A program made the translations under genes and the position numbers. A stretch of 64,000 nucleotides of DNA, from assembly GCA_023145215.1 (NCBI GenBank), contig JAGLED010000047.1:1-64000 (forward strand), given 5' to 3'. This stretch comes from Rhodospirillales bacterium (GTDB lineage: Bacteria; Pseudomonadota; Alphaproteobacteria; Rhodospirillales; Casp-alpha2). Below the pieces are notes generated by a model. It worked only from the letters and a program-made list of their open reading frames with translations. It was not told the origin of the DNA and made no database searches. Positions within the stretch are counted from its first letter, which is position 1, and each line of letters begins with the position of its first letter. Shown here one piece after another: positions 46,901 to 55,902 of the stretch.

Positions 46901-47511
46901 AGCGAACCACGGGCACGGAACGGCCCCGTGGTCAGCGACGCGGCCTCTAGGTTCACGTCGATATCCCTGATCTGTTCATGGGTCTTGGAGCCGGCGTCAT
47001 GATATGTCAGCGAGCCATCGACGATTTCGAAGTTGCCGACGGCGATCTTCGATCCTGCGCCGCTATCCCCCGGCACGGCCGACGCGGAGGTCACCGGGGC
47101 GGTGTCTTCCGGGCTGGCCTTGGGCGCCTGGAATTCCCAGGTGGCACGGCCGTCGGCGAGAATTTCGAGGAAGATCTGAGGCTCGACGAGGCGCACGGTT
47201 TCGACACTGATGTTGCCGCCGAGAAGCGGCGCCAACGCGATCCTGACTTCAACCCGGCGCAAAGACGCCAGATCGGGCGACTGCGCGCCGTCGATGCTGC
47301 TGATGGAAACCTTCTCGGCGACCAGGGCCGGCGCCGGCAGTATTTTCAGATCGATATCGCCGGCAATCACCAGTTCGCGGCCGGTCACCTTGCGAACCTG
47401 CTCGGAAATTTCGGGCTTGTAGGAATTCCAGTCGATGACGTTCGGGACGATCAGGACGGCCGCCACGAGAAGGGCGAAAAAACCGCCGATTGCCCAGAAA
47501 ACTTTCTTCAC
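43903..47511 (-). CDS. AsmA-family protein
   Basis: 1202 residues from a GTG with GGAGG upstream; the 26 codons before are not coding. An N-terminal membrane helix (5-25) is followed by the AsmA start DWNSYKPEISEQVRKVTGRELVIAGDID and a long beta-rich periplasmic body. The C-terminal 60 residues are Pro/Gln/Ser-rich and end ADLLRQLLK. The AsmA clan includes bridge-like lipid-transfer proteins of the envelope, so a role in lipid traffic or outer-membrane assembly is likely. Largest gene of the window. Confidence 0.92.
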   Translation of the reverse strand: MKKVFWAIGGFFALLVAAVLIVPNVIDWNSYKPEISEQVRKVTGRELVIAGDIDLKILPAPALVAEKVSISSIDGAQSPDLASLRRVEVRIALAPLLGGNISVETVRLVEPQIFLEILADGRATWEFQAPKASPEDTAPVTSASAVPGDSGAGSKIAVGNFEIVDGSLTYHDAGSKTHEQIRDIDVNLEAASLTTGPFRARGSLVAKDMRLGIDSDIGEIVGGRTFPLDLALMIGGDSAKLNLAGAVLGLDQAPRFKGTLNLTSADVGQVVSALADGAALPAPLGQPLKLSGALDASASSLTLDDLTLDFGGAKGKGKVSGSFNGVPKVTASMTIDKVDADPWLAVGKDQPASAKTSGKSEPAKSAVDKPAAAEGTQAPFALPAGIAASLSFRVGEVSMQGGKFTNAVLNAELANGELNLTQLSLNGPGGSDLAVFGFLTARDGEPAFDGQVQAKVADPQALMTWAGADTSALKPGKPGAITLNVDAGVTPDTVSVRKLGLSFDKTNINGAATVVMRERIGIGASVAVDQIDLDAYLADTPAKEPAPAPKTGEGGTATGEGSDQAPVKTASGPLDALKPLGQFDANVRANVGMLKTQGIPVKDITADISLVAGDLTIRKFSVADALSTGISVSGAVLGLDRTPTAKGLAVNAELRDPAKLAALAGAELPVPAKSLGKIDVNTKINGDLMQPSLSSTVKAMAATLEADGDLKLLDPADTFDLGLRFRHADTASLMRRLGTDYRPSGEIGGVDLSTRIKGGAEAFTFSNLAAAIGAVKLNGDGTVRLAGARPKVTATLSTGNVTVDPFLPAKRQASLGIDQPARVMPARFIVPETGRVDFKHLIASVAERWPTTPVDLSGLKAADADITLTSPRISYHEYNLDGAKLLAGIDNGVLNVNEFSGVVFGGSVQSKAKVDASGDMPQLAGLVTLGNMDIGDASKAAGIAGTTGKLTSRIDVNTSGGSVADWVRALGGKGAIEIKGIKGQNSLGDLPVIGLALGPLMQVFEVLNTGLGSLVGAGGKTKIGETDVSSTFTISNGTLNTPDTKIISNLYEGNITGDINLPLWSMNMGGTLAVDQGLLGTVLANVARLPSEIPFQLTGDIDKPNVKIQSFSGSGSAGGEGIKVPGLDKLDKKAPGLGGLIQGILGGGTSNTGQAAPSQQPSTQPPSQSGSSTDGSAPPPQQPAPQQQKRTDPADLLRQLLK

Positions 47512-47643
47512 AGAGTTGCCTCCAGTCCCGGATTCGTTGTTACCGTTTGATGCCGGTTGCCGATCAGGACCGCATGGTAACGAGTCCATCAGAAGCGGGC
47601 AATCGGCTGCACGTCACGGTTCCGTGACATGGCGAGATGCCGC

Positions 47644-48903
47644 TCAGGTGACGACCACGGCGCGAAAGTCGTTGACGTTCGTATAGGTCGGACCGGTCAC
47701 CAAAAGATCGCCGATATTCTCGAACAGTGAGTACGCGTCGTTTCCGGCAAGCGCGTCCGAGACGCTGAGACCGGTTTCGGCGGCCCGCGCGACCGTCGTC
47801 GGATCGACGAAGGCACCGGCGTTGTCCTCCGAACCGTCGACGCCGTCCGTATCGCACGCGACGGCGTAGATTCCGTCCGCCCCGTCGAGTTTCTCGGCAA
47901 CCCCCAGCAGGTATTCCGTATTGCGCCCGCCACGTCCGTTTCCGGTCATGGTGACCGTCGTTTCGCCGCCGGACAGGATCACGCACGGCGCCGCCGCCTT
48001 GCCGTTGCCCGCCTTGCACGCGAGCGCCATTTCCGCATGTTCCCGGCCGACGTCACGGGCCTCGCCCTCGACCCGGTCACCCAGGTCGACGACCGTAAAG
48101 CCGGCGTTTCTGGCGACGTCCGCCGCCGCCGCGATGCTTTTATCCGGCTTCGCGGCGAAGATCAGCTCGTTCCCGTCGAAGATGTCATCGCCCGGCTTGG
48201 GCGTTTCGGACGCCGCCGTTTCGAGGTGTTTCATCACGCTTGCGGGCAGCTTGAGACCGTATTTCTCGACCACGCGAGTCGCATCGGCGAACGTCGTCGG
48301 ATCGGGAACGGTCGGGCCGGATCCGATGACGGCCGGGTCGTCGCCCGGCACGTCCGAGATCAGGATGCTCAACACCCGCGCCGGGTGCGCAGCAGCGGCG
48401 AGACGGCCGCCCTTGATCGCCGATACATGCTTTCTAAGCGTGTTCATTTCGCCGATATCGGCACCGCACCGCAGGAGTTGGCGGTTCACTTCCTGCTTCT
48501 CTTCGAAGGTTATCCCTTCCGCCGGCGCCGTCAGCAACGCCGAGCCGCCGCCCGACATCAACGCGATCACCAGGTCGTCCTGCGTTGCATTTTCGGCCAT
48601 CTCAAGAATGCGCCGCGCGGCTTCACGGCCGGCTTCGTCCGGGACCGGGTGCGCCGCCAGAACGATCTCGACCCGGTCGCAGGCGACCTCATAGCCGTAG
48701 CGCGTCACCACAACCCCTTTAAGTGCGGTATCCGGCCACGCCGTTTCGATCGCGCGCGCCATCGCAGCCGAGGCCTTGCCCGCGCCGAGGACGATCGCTT
48801 TCTTCGGCGGTTCGGGCAGGATCGGCGGGACGCGGACGCTCGGGTCTGCGGCACGAATGGCGGCGTCGGCAAGCTGCCGCAACAGCTCTTTCGGGTCGGG
48901 CAT
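47644..48903 (-). CDS. glycerate 2-kinase (GckA/TtuD type)
   Basis: 419 residues of the MOFRL-type glycerate kinase family: KKAIVLGAGKASAAMARAIE, VIALMSGGGSALL, SILISDVPGDDPAVIGSGPTVPDPTT, CVILSGGETTVTMTGNGRGGRNTEYLLG and DTDGVDGSEDNAGAF. Phosphorylates glycerate to 2-phosphoglycerate; older names are hydroxypyruvate reductase (TtuD). It follows a hydroxyacid dehydrogenase by ten bases, so both serve C2/C3 acid use. Confidence 0.92.
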   Translation of the reverse strand: MPDPKELLRQLADAAIRAADPSVRVPPILPEPPKKAIVLGAGKASAAMARAIETAWPDTALKGVVVTRYGYEVACDRVEIVLAAHPVPDEAGREAARRILEMAENATQDDLVIALMSGGGSALLTAPAEGITFEEKQEVNRQLLRCGADIGEMNTLRKHVSAIKGGRLAAAAHPARVLSILISDVPGDDPAVIGSGPTVPDPTTFADATRVVEKYGLKLPASVMKHLETAASETPKPGDDIFDGNELIFAAKPDKSIAAAADVARNAGFTVVDLGDRVEGEARDVGREHAEMALACKAGNGKAAAPCVILSGGETTVTMTGNGRGGRNTEYLLGVAEKLDGADGIYAVACDTDGVDGSEDNAGAFVDPTTVARAAETGLSVSDALAGNDAYSLFENIGDLLVTGPTYTNVNDFRAVVVT

Positions 48904-48913
48904 GGATCGCTTC

Positions 48914-50305
48914 CTAAAGTCTTATGATCTTGCCGGGATTCATGATGTTCCCGGGGTCCAGCGCGCGCTTGATGTCGCGCATGACGGAGAGGGCCTCGCC
49001 GTGCTCGGCTTCGAGAAAACCGATCTTGCCGTAACCGACCCCATGTTCGCCCGTGCAGGTGCCGTCCATCGCCAGTGCGCGCATCACCATGCGTTCGTTA
49101 AGCGCTTCGGCCCGCGCCATCTCGTCCTTGTCGTCCGGATCGACGACGATCACCAGATGGAAGTTGCCGTCGCCGACATGACCGACGATGGGGGCGATCA
49201 GACCGCTTTCGACGACGTCTTTCTTGGTTTCCAGAATGCATTCGGCGAGCCGGGAGATCGGCACGCAGACATCGGTCGCGATCCCCTTGCCGCCGGGTCT
49301 GAGCGCGATGCCCGCGTAATATGCGTCGTGGCGCGCCTGCCAGAGCTTCGAGCGGTCCTCGGCCTTGCGGGCCCAATTGAATTCGGATGCGCCGAAATCG
49401 CCGGCGATGGCCTCGACCTGCTCGACCTGTTCGACGACGCCGCGCTCGGAGCCGTGGAATTCGAAAAACAGCGTCGGCTGTACCGGATAGTCGAGATCGG
49501 AATACTTGTTGCACGCGTCCATCTGGACTTCGTCCAGAAGCTCGATGCGCGCCACCGGCACACCGGACTGGATGGTCAGGATCACCGTGTTGACGGCGCT
49601 TTCGAGGTCGGGGAACGAGCACACCGCCGCCGACATCGCTTCGGGGATACCGTATAACCTGAGCGTCACTTCGGTGATCACGCCGAGCGTCCCTTCCGAG
49701 CCGACAAACAGGCGCGTCATGTCGTAACCTGCGGAGGTCTTCTTGGAACGCTTGGCTGTGCGGATCACGCGGCCGTCGGCAAGCACGACTTCCAAAGACA
49801 ATACGTTTTCACGCATGGTGCCGTAGCGCACCGCGTTGGTGCCGGACGCCCGGGTCGCGGTCATGCCGCCCAGCGATGCGTCGGCGCCCGGATCGATCGG
49901 GAAAAACAGCCCGGTGTCACGCAGGTATTCGTTCAACTGCTTGCGGGTCACGCCCGGCTGCACGCGGCAGTCGAGATCCTCGGCGTTGACCGCCAGCACG
50001 TTGTTCATCTGCGACACGTCGATGCAGACCCCGCCTTCGAGCGCCGCCACATGGCCTTCGAGCGATGTCCCGGTGCCGAACGGCACGATGGGGACGCCGC
50101 GCTCGGCACATGCCGTCACGACGCGCGACACTTCGTCGGTCGAATGCGCGAACACGACCGCATCGGGGGGGATCGACGGGTGGAACGACTCATCCTTGCC
50201 GTGCTGCTCGCGGATCGCATCCGCGGTCGTCACGCGCTCGCCGACGATCTGTCGCAACACCTCCAGAAGTTGCTCGTCAAAGCGGCTTTTAGCGGCGGCT
50301 GTCAT
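48914..50305 (-). CDS. FAD-linked D-2-hydroxyacid dehydrogenase (D-lactate dehydrogenase/GlcD-like)
   Basis: 463 residues from an ATG with GGAGGAA upstream. FAD-binding VPIVPFGTGTSLEGHVAAL and DPGADASLGGMTATRASGTNAVRYGTMRENV are followed by the FAD-oxidase C-terminal domain ending CTGEHGVGYGKIGFL...ALDPGNIMNPGKII. Closest in style to D-lactate dehydrogenases; D-2-hydroxyglutarate or glycolate are alternatives. Co-transcribed with the glycerate kinase. A second member, glcD, lies at 56 kb. Confidence 0.9.
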   Translation of the reverse strand: MTAAAKSRFDEQLLEVLRQIVGERVTTADAIREQHGKDESFHPSIPPDAVVFAHSTDEVSRVVTACAERGVPIVPFGTGTSLEGHVAALEGGVCIDVSQMNNVLAVNAEDLDCRVQPGVTRKQLNEYLRDTGLFFPIDPGADASLGGMTATRASGTNAVRYGTMRENVLSLEVVLADGRVIRTAKRSKKTSAGYDMTRLFVGSEGTLGVITEVTLRLYGIPEAMSAAVCSFPDLESAVNTVILTIQSGVPVARIELLDEVQMDACNKYSDLDYPVQPTLFFEFHGSERGVVEQVEQVEAIAGDFGASEFNWARKAEDRSKLWQARHDAYYAGIALRPGGKGIATDVCVPISRLAECILETKKDVVESGLIAPIVGHVGDGNFHLVIVVDPDDKDEMARAEALNERMVMRALAMDGTCTGEHGVGYGKIGFLEAEHGEALSVMRDIKRALDPGNIMNPGKIIRL

Positions 50306-50380
50306 TCCATTTCCTCCAGTCTCCAATGTAGGGTGCCGGACGGGATTCCGCAAAGCCGGATGACATGCTAACGTGCCGAA

Positions 50381-50629
50381 ATGCTGTATCTGTTTTTCGC
50401 CGTCATCTGGCCGTTGGTCTTCGTCGGGCTTTATTTCGGCTACCCCTTCGTGTTTCCAGGCCAGGAACCGCCCGACCCGGGATGGATGTTCCTGACCGCA
50501 CTATTGGGGATGGCGGCATTCACGTTCGCGGGCGCGCTCAGAATCCTGGGTTTTCTCAGGAACGACAAGATCAAGCGCGAGAAATCTCGCGCCGAGGCCG
50601 CGAACGACGCCATCCACCGGGAAGATTAG
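50381..50629 (+). CDS. small two-helix membrane protein
   Basis: 82 residues. Two hydrophobic helices (1-24 and 35-58) and a charged tail (RNDKIKREKSRAEAANDAIHRED). No family is recognised. It is the only plus-strand gene between 43.8 and 57.9 kb; its stop overlaps the TPR gene by four bases, and its start is divergent from the hydroxyacid dehydrogenase across 75 bases. Confidence 0.7.
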   Translation: MLYLFFAVIWPLVFVGLYFGYPFVFPGQEPPDPGWMFLTALLGMAAFTFAGALRILGFLRNDKIKREKSRAEAANDAIHRED

Positions 50630-51177
50630 GTCTTCTTCGCCTCGATGGCTTTTCTGAGCGCTCCCATCTGCTGGTCCAGCCCCGGCAGGGTCGGATGGAT
50701 TTCCTTGACCTGAATCAGCACATCCAGGGCCTGGGCTTCCTGGCCGTTCGCCTCGTAGATCATCGCAAGCCCGGAAAGCGCCCCGAAATGACGCGGCTCG
50801 AGCGCCAGGGTCTTCTGGATGTCGTGGACCGAGGTTTCGAAATCACCCAGGTAGTAGGCGACGGTGGCGCGCTTGTTCCATCCTTCGGCGAAGTCCGGCG
50901 CCGTCTTCACGACCCGGCTGAAGTAGGCCAGCGCCTGCTTCAGATTGCCGGAATTCATCGAGATCACACCCTGTGCAAACGGCGCGCTGGCCTCGCGGTT
51001 GTCAGGCAGACTCCAGATCTTCCAGATCTGGCTTTCCGCTTCGCGCGCTTCGGCGGCGGTCTTGGCGGTTTGAAGTTCCTTGAAAAGCGGCGGCAGCAGC
51101 GTGCTGGTCTGGTCGGCGTGGGCGGATGCCGGCGCGACCAGAAATACGAACATCAGCGTCGAAAAGAGCCTGTTCAT
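50626..51177 (-). CDS. periplasmic TPR-repeat protein
   Basis: 183 residues from an internal ATG that gives a signal peptide (MNRLFSTLMFVFLVAPASAHA). The mature part has two to three TPR units (ASAPFAQGVISMNSGNLKQALAYFSRVVKTAPDFAEG, then KRATVAYYLGDFETSVHDIQKTLALEPRH and LSGLAMIYEANGQEAQALDVL). A protein-binding scaffold; partner unknown. It lies 41 bases after the histidine kinase on the same strand. Confidence 0.85.
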   Translation of the reverse strand: MNRLFSTLMFVFLVAPASAHADQTSTLLPPLFKELQTAKTAAEAREAESQIWKIWSLPDNREASAPFAQGVISMNSGNLKQALAYFSRVVKTAPDFAEGWNKRATVAYYLGDFETSVHDIQKTLALEPRHFGALSGLAMIYEANGQEAQALDVLIQVKEIHPTLPGLDQQMGALRKAIEAKKT

Positions 51178-51218
51178 TCCATTTATATGGATACGCCGGT
51201 TCCGGGGACAAGTTCCAG

Positions 51219-53198
51219 TCAATTGCCCGTGAGCGGCAATCTGACGGCGACGCGGGTCCCGACATTATGCTCGCTTTCGATCTTCAAGCTGCCGCCGTGC
51301 GCCTCGATCAGCGATTTGACGATGGTCAGGCCGAGCCCCGTGCCGGAGCCCGCGATATGCGCATTGGCACGCGACTGCGAAAACGGCTCGGTGATGGTCG
51401 CCAGCTGGTCGGCGTCGATCCCGACACCGGTGTCCGCCACGGAGAACTCGAACATGTCGCCGTCGACCTGCGCGGCGACGGTGATGCCGCCGCCGGGCTC
51501 GGTGAACTTGGCGGCATTGGAGAGCAGATTGAGCACGATCTGATAGACCGAGCGCTTATCGGCAACGACGTCCGGCAGGTCCGGGGGGATATCCTGCTTC
51601 AGCGACAAGTTCTTGTCGCGCAGCTGCGCCTCGACGCTGCGGATACCGTCTTTCAGCACGTCCCTGAACGAGAACGGCTCCGGGTGCATCTGGCGTTTCG
51701 ATGCCTCGATCGCCGAGAAATCGAGGATGTCGTTGACGAGATCGAGCATGTGTTTGCCGCTGCGGTGAATGTCGTTGGCGTAATCGACGTAACTGTCGGC
51801 GCCGAGCTTGCCGAAATATTCTTCTTTCAGCATTTCGCTGAATCCGATGATGGCGTTAAGGGGCGTGCGGAACTCGTGGCTCATCGTCGCCAGGAATTCG
51901 GATTTGGCGCGGTTCGCCTGCTCCGACGCGAGCAGCGCGTCGTTGAGCGCCTTCTGGTTCGTCTTGCGGTCGGTGACGTCGCGCCCGATACCCCGGTAAC
52001 CGATGAACTCGCCTTTCTCGTTGTAAGCCGGACGCGCGCTGATCGAAAGGAAGACGCTGGTCCCGTCCGGCTTGGTGCGCGAATGTTCGAAATCGCGGTA
52101 CGGCAGGCGGTTGCGCATGTTGCGGAGCACAGCCTCGAATTGCGCCGGGTCGGCATCCGGCGCGCCCACTTCCTCCCGGGTTTTGCCGAGAAGTTTTTCG
52201 GGCGGCACGCCCGTGACCTCTTCGAACCTGGGCGAGAAATACGAGAACCTCAGCTTTTCATCGGTTTCGAAGAACCAGTCGGAGCTGATGTCGGCAAAGT
52301 CGGTCAGTCGCCGCTGGGTTTCGCGCAGTTCGGCATTCCGCTGCAACAACTGGAACAACATCGACGGCAGCGCGACGGAGAAGATCAACCCCAACAAAAG
52401 CAGCAGATTGCCACTCGCCGCGGAAAAATCCCCCTGACTGAGGCGCGTGGGCGCGATGGAGATGGTCCATGTCCGATTGCCGACATCGATCTCGCGCTGG
52501 AGCTCCTCGGCCAGATGCTTGTCGATGTGGCTCTCGTAAATGAGATCTTCGCCGTCAGCGATATGCAGATCGAACCCGTACAGGTTTTCAATCGGCAGCG
52601 AGCGGGCGATCAGATCGGGGGCGCGGAACACCATGTTAACGAAGCCACTGAGCCGGCCGAATTCGGCCACCGGCAGATAGATCACGAACCCGCGCCCGCC
52701 CTGCGCCAAGTCGATGGGGGGCGTGACCTGCAGTTCCATCAAATGCTCGGCGTCGACGAGCGTCGAGCTCGCGAGCGGATGCTGGCGGACGTTGAGGCCG
52801 ACCGCCCCCTCGTTGCCCTTGACCGGGTTAACCCACTGAATGACACCGTCGGCATCGATCCAGTTGATCGCCTGAATATCCGGAAACCGGTCGAGCTTGG
52901 ACCTGACGATGGCGGTGAAGTCTTCGCGATTGTCGGACTGGGAATAGATCCATTCCTCACGGATCAATTGGGCGAGTACGAGCCTGACGTCGAGTTGCGC
53001 GGCAAGATGCGCCGAGACGAATTCAAGCTGCTCCTCGGTATCCGAAATCTGCTGGGCGAGTTGATACTTCTTGATCTCGAACCAGACGAAGGCGGTTGCC
53101 GACAGCATCAGGACGAACACCGTCAACGGCACCACCACCACGTGATGACTCAGCCGTGAGAAGAAACCCTTGTCTCTGAGGCCGTCCGTCCCTGTCAT
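51219..53198 (-). CDS. membrane sensor histidine kinase with CHASE-like and PAS domains
   Basis: 659 residues. TM1 (about 20-40), a periplasmic CHASE-like sensor (45-265, with FPDIQAINWIDADGVIQWVNP), TM2 (about 275-298), a PAS domain (about 305-425), HisKA with MSHEFRTPLNAIIGFSEML and an HATPase domain (NLLSNAAKF, DTGVGID, GTGLGLTIV). No response regulator is adjacent. It stands between glcFED and the other hydroxyacid gene pair, so sensing a small acid is plausible but unproven. Confidence 0.92.
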   Translation of the reverse strand: MTGTDGLRDKGFFSRLSHHVVVVPLTVFVLMLSATAFVWFEIKKYQLAQQISDTEEQLEFVSAHLAAQLDVRLVLAQLIREEWIYSQSDNREDFTAIVRSKLDRFPDIQAINWIDADGVIQWVNPVKGNEGAVGLNVRQHPLASSTLVDAEHLMELQVTPPIDLAQGGRGFVIYLPVAEFGRLSGFVNMVFRAPDLIARSLPIENLYGFDLHIADGEDLIYESHIDKHLAEELQREIDVGNRTWTISIAPTRLSQGDFSAASGNLLLLLGLIFSVALPSMLFQLLQRNAELRETQRRLTDFADISSDWFFETDEKLRFSYFSPRFEEVTGVPPEKLLGKTREEVGAPDADPAQFEAVLRNMRNRLPYRDFEHSRTKPDGTSVFLSISARPAYNEKGEFIGYRGIGRDVTDRKTNQKALNDALLASEQANRAKSEFLATMSHEFRTPLNAIIGFSEMLKEEYFGKLGADSYVDYANDIHRSGKHMLDLVNDILDFSAIEASKRQMHPEPFSFRDVLKDGIRSVEAQLRDKNLSLKQDIPPDLPDVVADKRSVYQIVLNLLSNAAKFTEPGGGITVAAQVDGDMFEFSVADTGVGIDADQLATITEPFSQSRANAHIAGSGTGLGLTIVKSLIEAHGGSLKIESEHNVGTRVAVRLPLTGN

Positions 53199-53329
53199 GC
53201 GCGTTGCCGTTTAAGCCGCTCCCGTTTTTATCGGTCCAGTTGCGAACAAACGCCGCCGTAGACCCATTATGCTGTCACGAATCCTGCATAAAAACCAATG
53301 AGGGTTGCCCGCAATACCGCGGCCGGTCA

Positions 53330-54637
53330 TCAGCGATCGGCAAAGCCGTCGGGGACCGGACCGCCGGTCGCCCAGTCCAGCAGTTCCACCGTATGCAACA
53401 CCTTCGGGTCCCTATCATCGGTCAGCGCCGACGAAATCTGCGCCAGACAGCCGATGTTCCCTGTCGCGACATACGCCGCCCCCGTGTCTCTGAGGTTGCC
53501 AGCCTTGCGTGCCCCCAGGTCCGCCGCCCAGTCGGGCTGCATGATGTTGTAGGTCCCTGCAGACCCACAGCAAAGGTGCGATTCAGCCGGCTCGACCACG
53601 TCGAACCCCGCGCTTTTCAGCAGTTCGACGGGTTCGGACTTGAGCTTCTGGCCATGTTGCATGGAACATGCCGAATGATAGGCGATCCTGGGCTTTTCCG
53701 CCGGCACGACACCGCTGAGACCGAGTTCCAGCAGGACTTCGGTGATGTCGCGGGTCTTGTTCGAAATCGCACCGGCGCGCGCGGCCCAGGCGGGATCGTT
53801 TCTCAACATCCAGCCGTAGTCCTTGACCGTCGTCCCGCAACCCGATGCGTTGATCACCACGGCATCGATCCGACCATGCGTTTTCTCAGCCGTTTCCCAG
53901 GCTTCGATGTTGCGCTTGGCGGCGTCGTGGCCGTCTTTCTCGCGGCCCATGTGATGCACCAGTGCGCCGCAACAGCCCGCCCCCTCGGCCACGACCACCT
54001 CGCAACCGAGCCGGTTGAGAATGCGGACCGTGGACTCGTTGATCGACGGGCGCAGCACCTGCTGAGCGCAGCCGGTCATCAGCGCGACGCGCATTCTCGG
54101 CGCGCCATCCGTTTTGTGGACCTGCGCCAGATCGACGGCGCTCGGCGCCGGCACGTTGGCCGGCGCCAGTTCCAGCATGGCGCGGAGACGGCCCGGCATC
54201 AGTTTCCTGAACGGCCGGCCGAGCTTGGCCGCCGTCATCGACAACCGGAACATGCCCGGATACGGCAGGACCTTCGCCAGCACCCACCTGAGGGCGCGGT
54301 CGTGCAGTGGGCGGGTATAGGTGTTTTCGACATAGGTCCGGCCATAGTCGACGAGATGCATGTAATCGACGCTCGCCGGACAGGTCGTCATGCACGACAG
54401 GCACGACAGGCAGCGGTCGAGATGCTTGGCGAGCTTGGGCGTCGCCGGCTGGCCGCTCTCGAACGCTTCCTTCATCAGGTAGATGCGGCCTCTGGGGCTG
54501 TCCAGTTCGTCGCCCTTGAGGACATACGTCGGGCACGTCGCAGTGCAGAACCCGCAGTGCACGCACTTGCGCAGGATGTCGTTGGCGGCATCGATATTGG
54601 GGTCGGCCAGTTGCGCGATCGAGAAGTTGGTCTGCAT
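53330..54637 (-). CDS. glcF: glycolate oxidase iron-sulfur subunit
   Basis: 435 residues from an ATG with CAGGGA upstream. Two 4Fe-4S motifs, CVHCGFCTATCP and CLSCLSCMTTCP, then two CCG domains (AGCCGALVHHMG and SHLCCGSAGTYN). It passes electrons from the GlcDE flavin part to the membrane quinone pool. Last of glcDEF, 14 bases after glcE. Confidence 0.96.
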   Translation of the reverse strand: MQTNFSIAQLADPNIDAANDILRKCVHCGFCTATCPTYVLKGDELDSPRGRIYLMKEAFESGQPATPKLAKHLDRCLSCLSCMTTCPASVDYMHLVDYGRTYVENTYTRPLHDRALRWVLAKVLPYPGMFRLSMTAAKLGRPFRKLMPGRLRAMLELAPANVPAPSAVDLAQVHKTDGAPRMRVALMTGCAQQVLRPSINESTVRILNRLGCEVVVAEGAGCCGALVHHMGREKDGHDAAKRNIEAWETAEKTHGRIDAVVINASGCGTTVKDYGWMLRNDPAWAARAGAISNKTRDITEVLLELGLSGVVPAEKPRIAYHSACSMQHGQKLKSEPVELLKSAGFDVVEPAESHLCCGSAGTYNIMQPDWAADLGARKAGNLRDTGAAYVATGNIGCLAQISSALTDDRDPKVLHTVELLDWATGGPVPDGFADR

Positions 54638-54651
54638 ATCCGATCCCTGCC

Positions 54652-55890
54652 TTAAATCCCGGAATACATCCGGCCCGGGTTGAGCACGCCTTCGGGGTCG
54701 AAACCTTCCTTGATCTTTCCGGCGATCAGCGCTTCCGCGTCCGAAAGCGGCTGCATCACCGGCACCTCGCCCCGGATATCGGCGGGCGCCTTGACCAGGG
54801 TCGCGTGACCGCCCGAGTTGGCGATGGCCGCGCGGATCACTTCCGCCCCCGCATTGACGACCGGCTTCAGGCCCAGCCAGATCTGACCGCCGCCCCAGTC
54901 GTAAAACACCTCGCCCTTGAGGGATTCCAGAATGAACAGCGCGATCCTGGACCCGTCCGCCGGGGGCACGGAAATCCGCCACACGTATTCCAGATCGTCA
55001 CGGCCGACGAACGGCCTCACGTCGCGAACTTCCTCCCAGAACGTCCTGGAATTGACGGTGTGCAGTTCCTCGATCCGGCCGAAATCCTTGATTTCGGATT
55101 TCAGCGCTTCGAGGCGGTGCTCAACCGACGGTCCCGGCCCTTCCAGTCTGAGTGCCGTCACCCCGCCGCCACTGGCGTTGACGTAATCGACGCTCGATGC
55201 CGCCGCGGCTGCCGCCGGCAGATGCGCCGCGCCCGACACGTCGTGCGACGAGCCCAAGGCTTTCGACATCACCTTCATCGCACCGTGGTCATAGACCCCG
55301 TCGATGCGCCAGCACACCAGAAGGGTGCGGATCTTCTCCGGCTGCGGCAGAGTCTTGAGGGTTACGTGCGACATAACGGCCAAGGTGCCGAACGACCCCG
55401 CCATCAGTTTCGAAAGATCGAAGCCGGTGACGTTCTTGACGACGGTGCCGCCGGATTTGAACACCTCGCCGCGTCCCGAGACCGCGTTGAAGCCAAGTAC
55501 GTGATCGCGCGCGGCCCCCTCCTTGATGCGTCTCGGCCCCGCCAGATTGGTGGCGGCGATCCCGCCGATCGTTCCCTGGTTGCTCTCTGCACCCAGCAAC
55601 GGGCCGAGGTCAGGCGGCTCGAACGAGAACTGCTGGCCTTTTTCGTCGAGCGCGGCATTCAGTTCCTGCATCGGCGTCCCGGCCCTGGCGGTCACGAACA
55701 GTTCTTCCGGCTCATATGTATCGATCCCGGACATCGCCGACATGTCCAGCGTCGCCGCGGTCTGCATCGGCCGCCCGAAGTCGCGCTTCGAGCCCCCTGC
55801 CACCACTTCCATGGGCGTCTTTTCCGACACCGCCCATTTGACGGTATCGAGGAGTTGGTCTGCGGTTTCGGGGCGGAGCGTGTCGGACAT
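54652..55890 (-). CDS. glcE: glycolate oxidase FAD-binding subunit
   Basis: 412 residues. An FAD-binding PCMH domain (MEVVAGGSKRDFGRPMQTAATLD, then TIGGIAATNLAGPRRIKEGAARDHVLG) without the catalytic C-terminal domain of GlcD, ending EGVLNPGRMYSGI. Twelve bases after glcD. Confidence 0.94.
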   Translation of the reverse strand: MSDTLRPETADQLLDTVKWAVSEKTPMEVVAGGSKRDFGRPMQTAATLDMSAMSGIDTYEPEELFVTARAGTPMQELNAALDEKGQQFSFEPPDLGPLLGAESNQGTIGGIAATNLAGPRRIKEGAARDHVLGFNAVSGRGEVFKSGGTVVKNVTGFDLSKLMAGSFGTLAVMSHVTLKTLPQPEKIRTLLVCWRIDGVYDHGAMKVMSKALGSSHDVSGAAHLPAAAAAASSVDYVNASGGGVTALRLEGPGPSVEHRLEALKSEIKDFGRIEELHTVNSRTFWEEVRDVRPFVGRDDLEYVWRISVPPADGSRIALFILESLKGEVFYDWGGGQIWLGLKPVVNAGAEVIRAAIANSGGHATLVKAPADIRGEVPVMQPLSDAEALIAGKIKEGFDPEGVLNPGRMYSGI

Positions 55891-55902
55891 CGGTCAGGTG
55901 GG

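Noticed and set aside
51126-53159. 677-codon plus-strand frame opposite the histidine kinase
   Set aside because: Antisense shadow; the kinase motifs on the minus strand are unmistakable.
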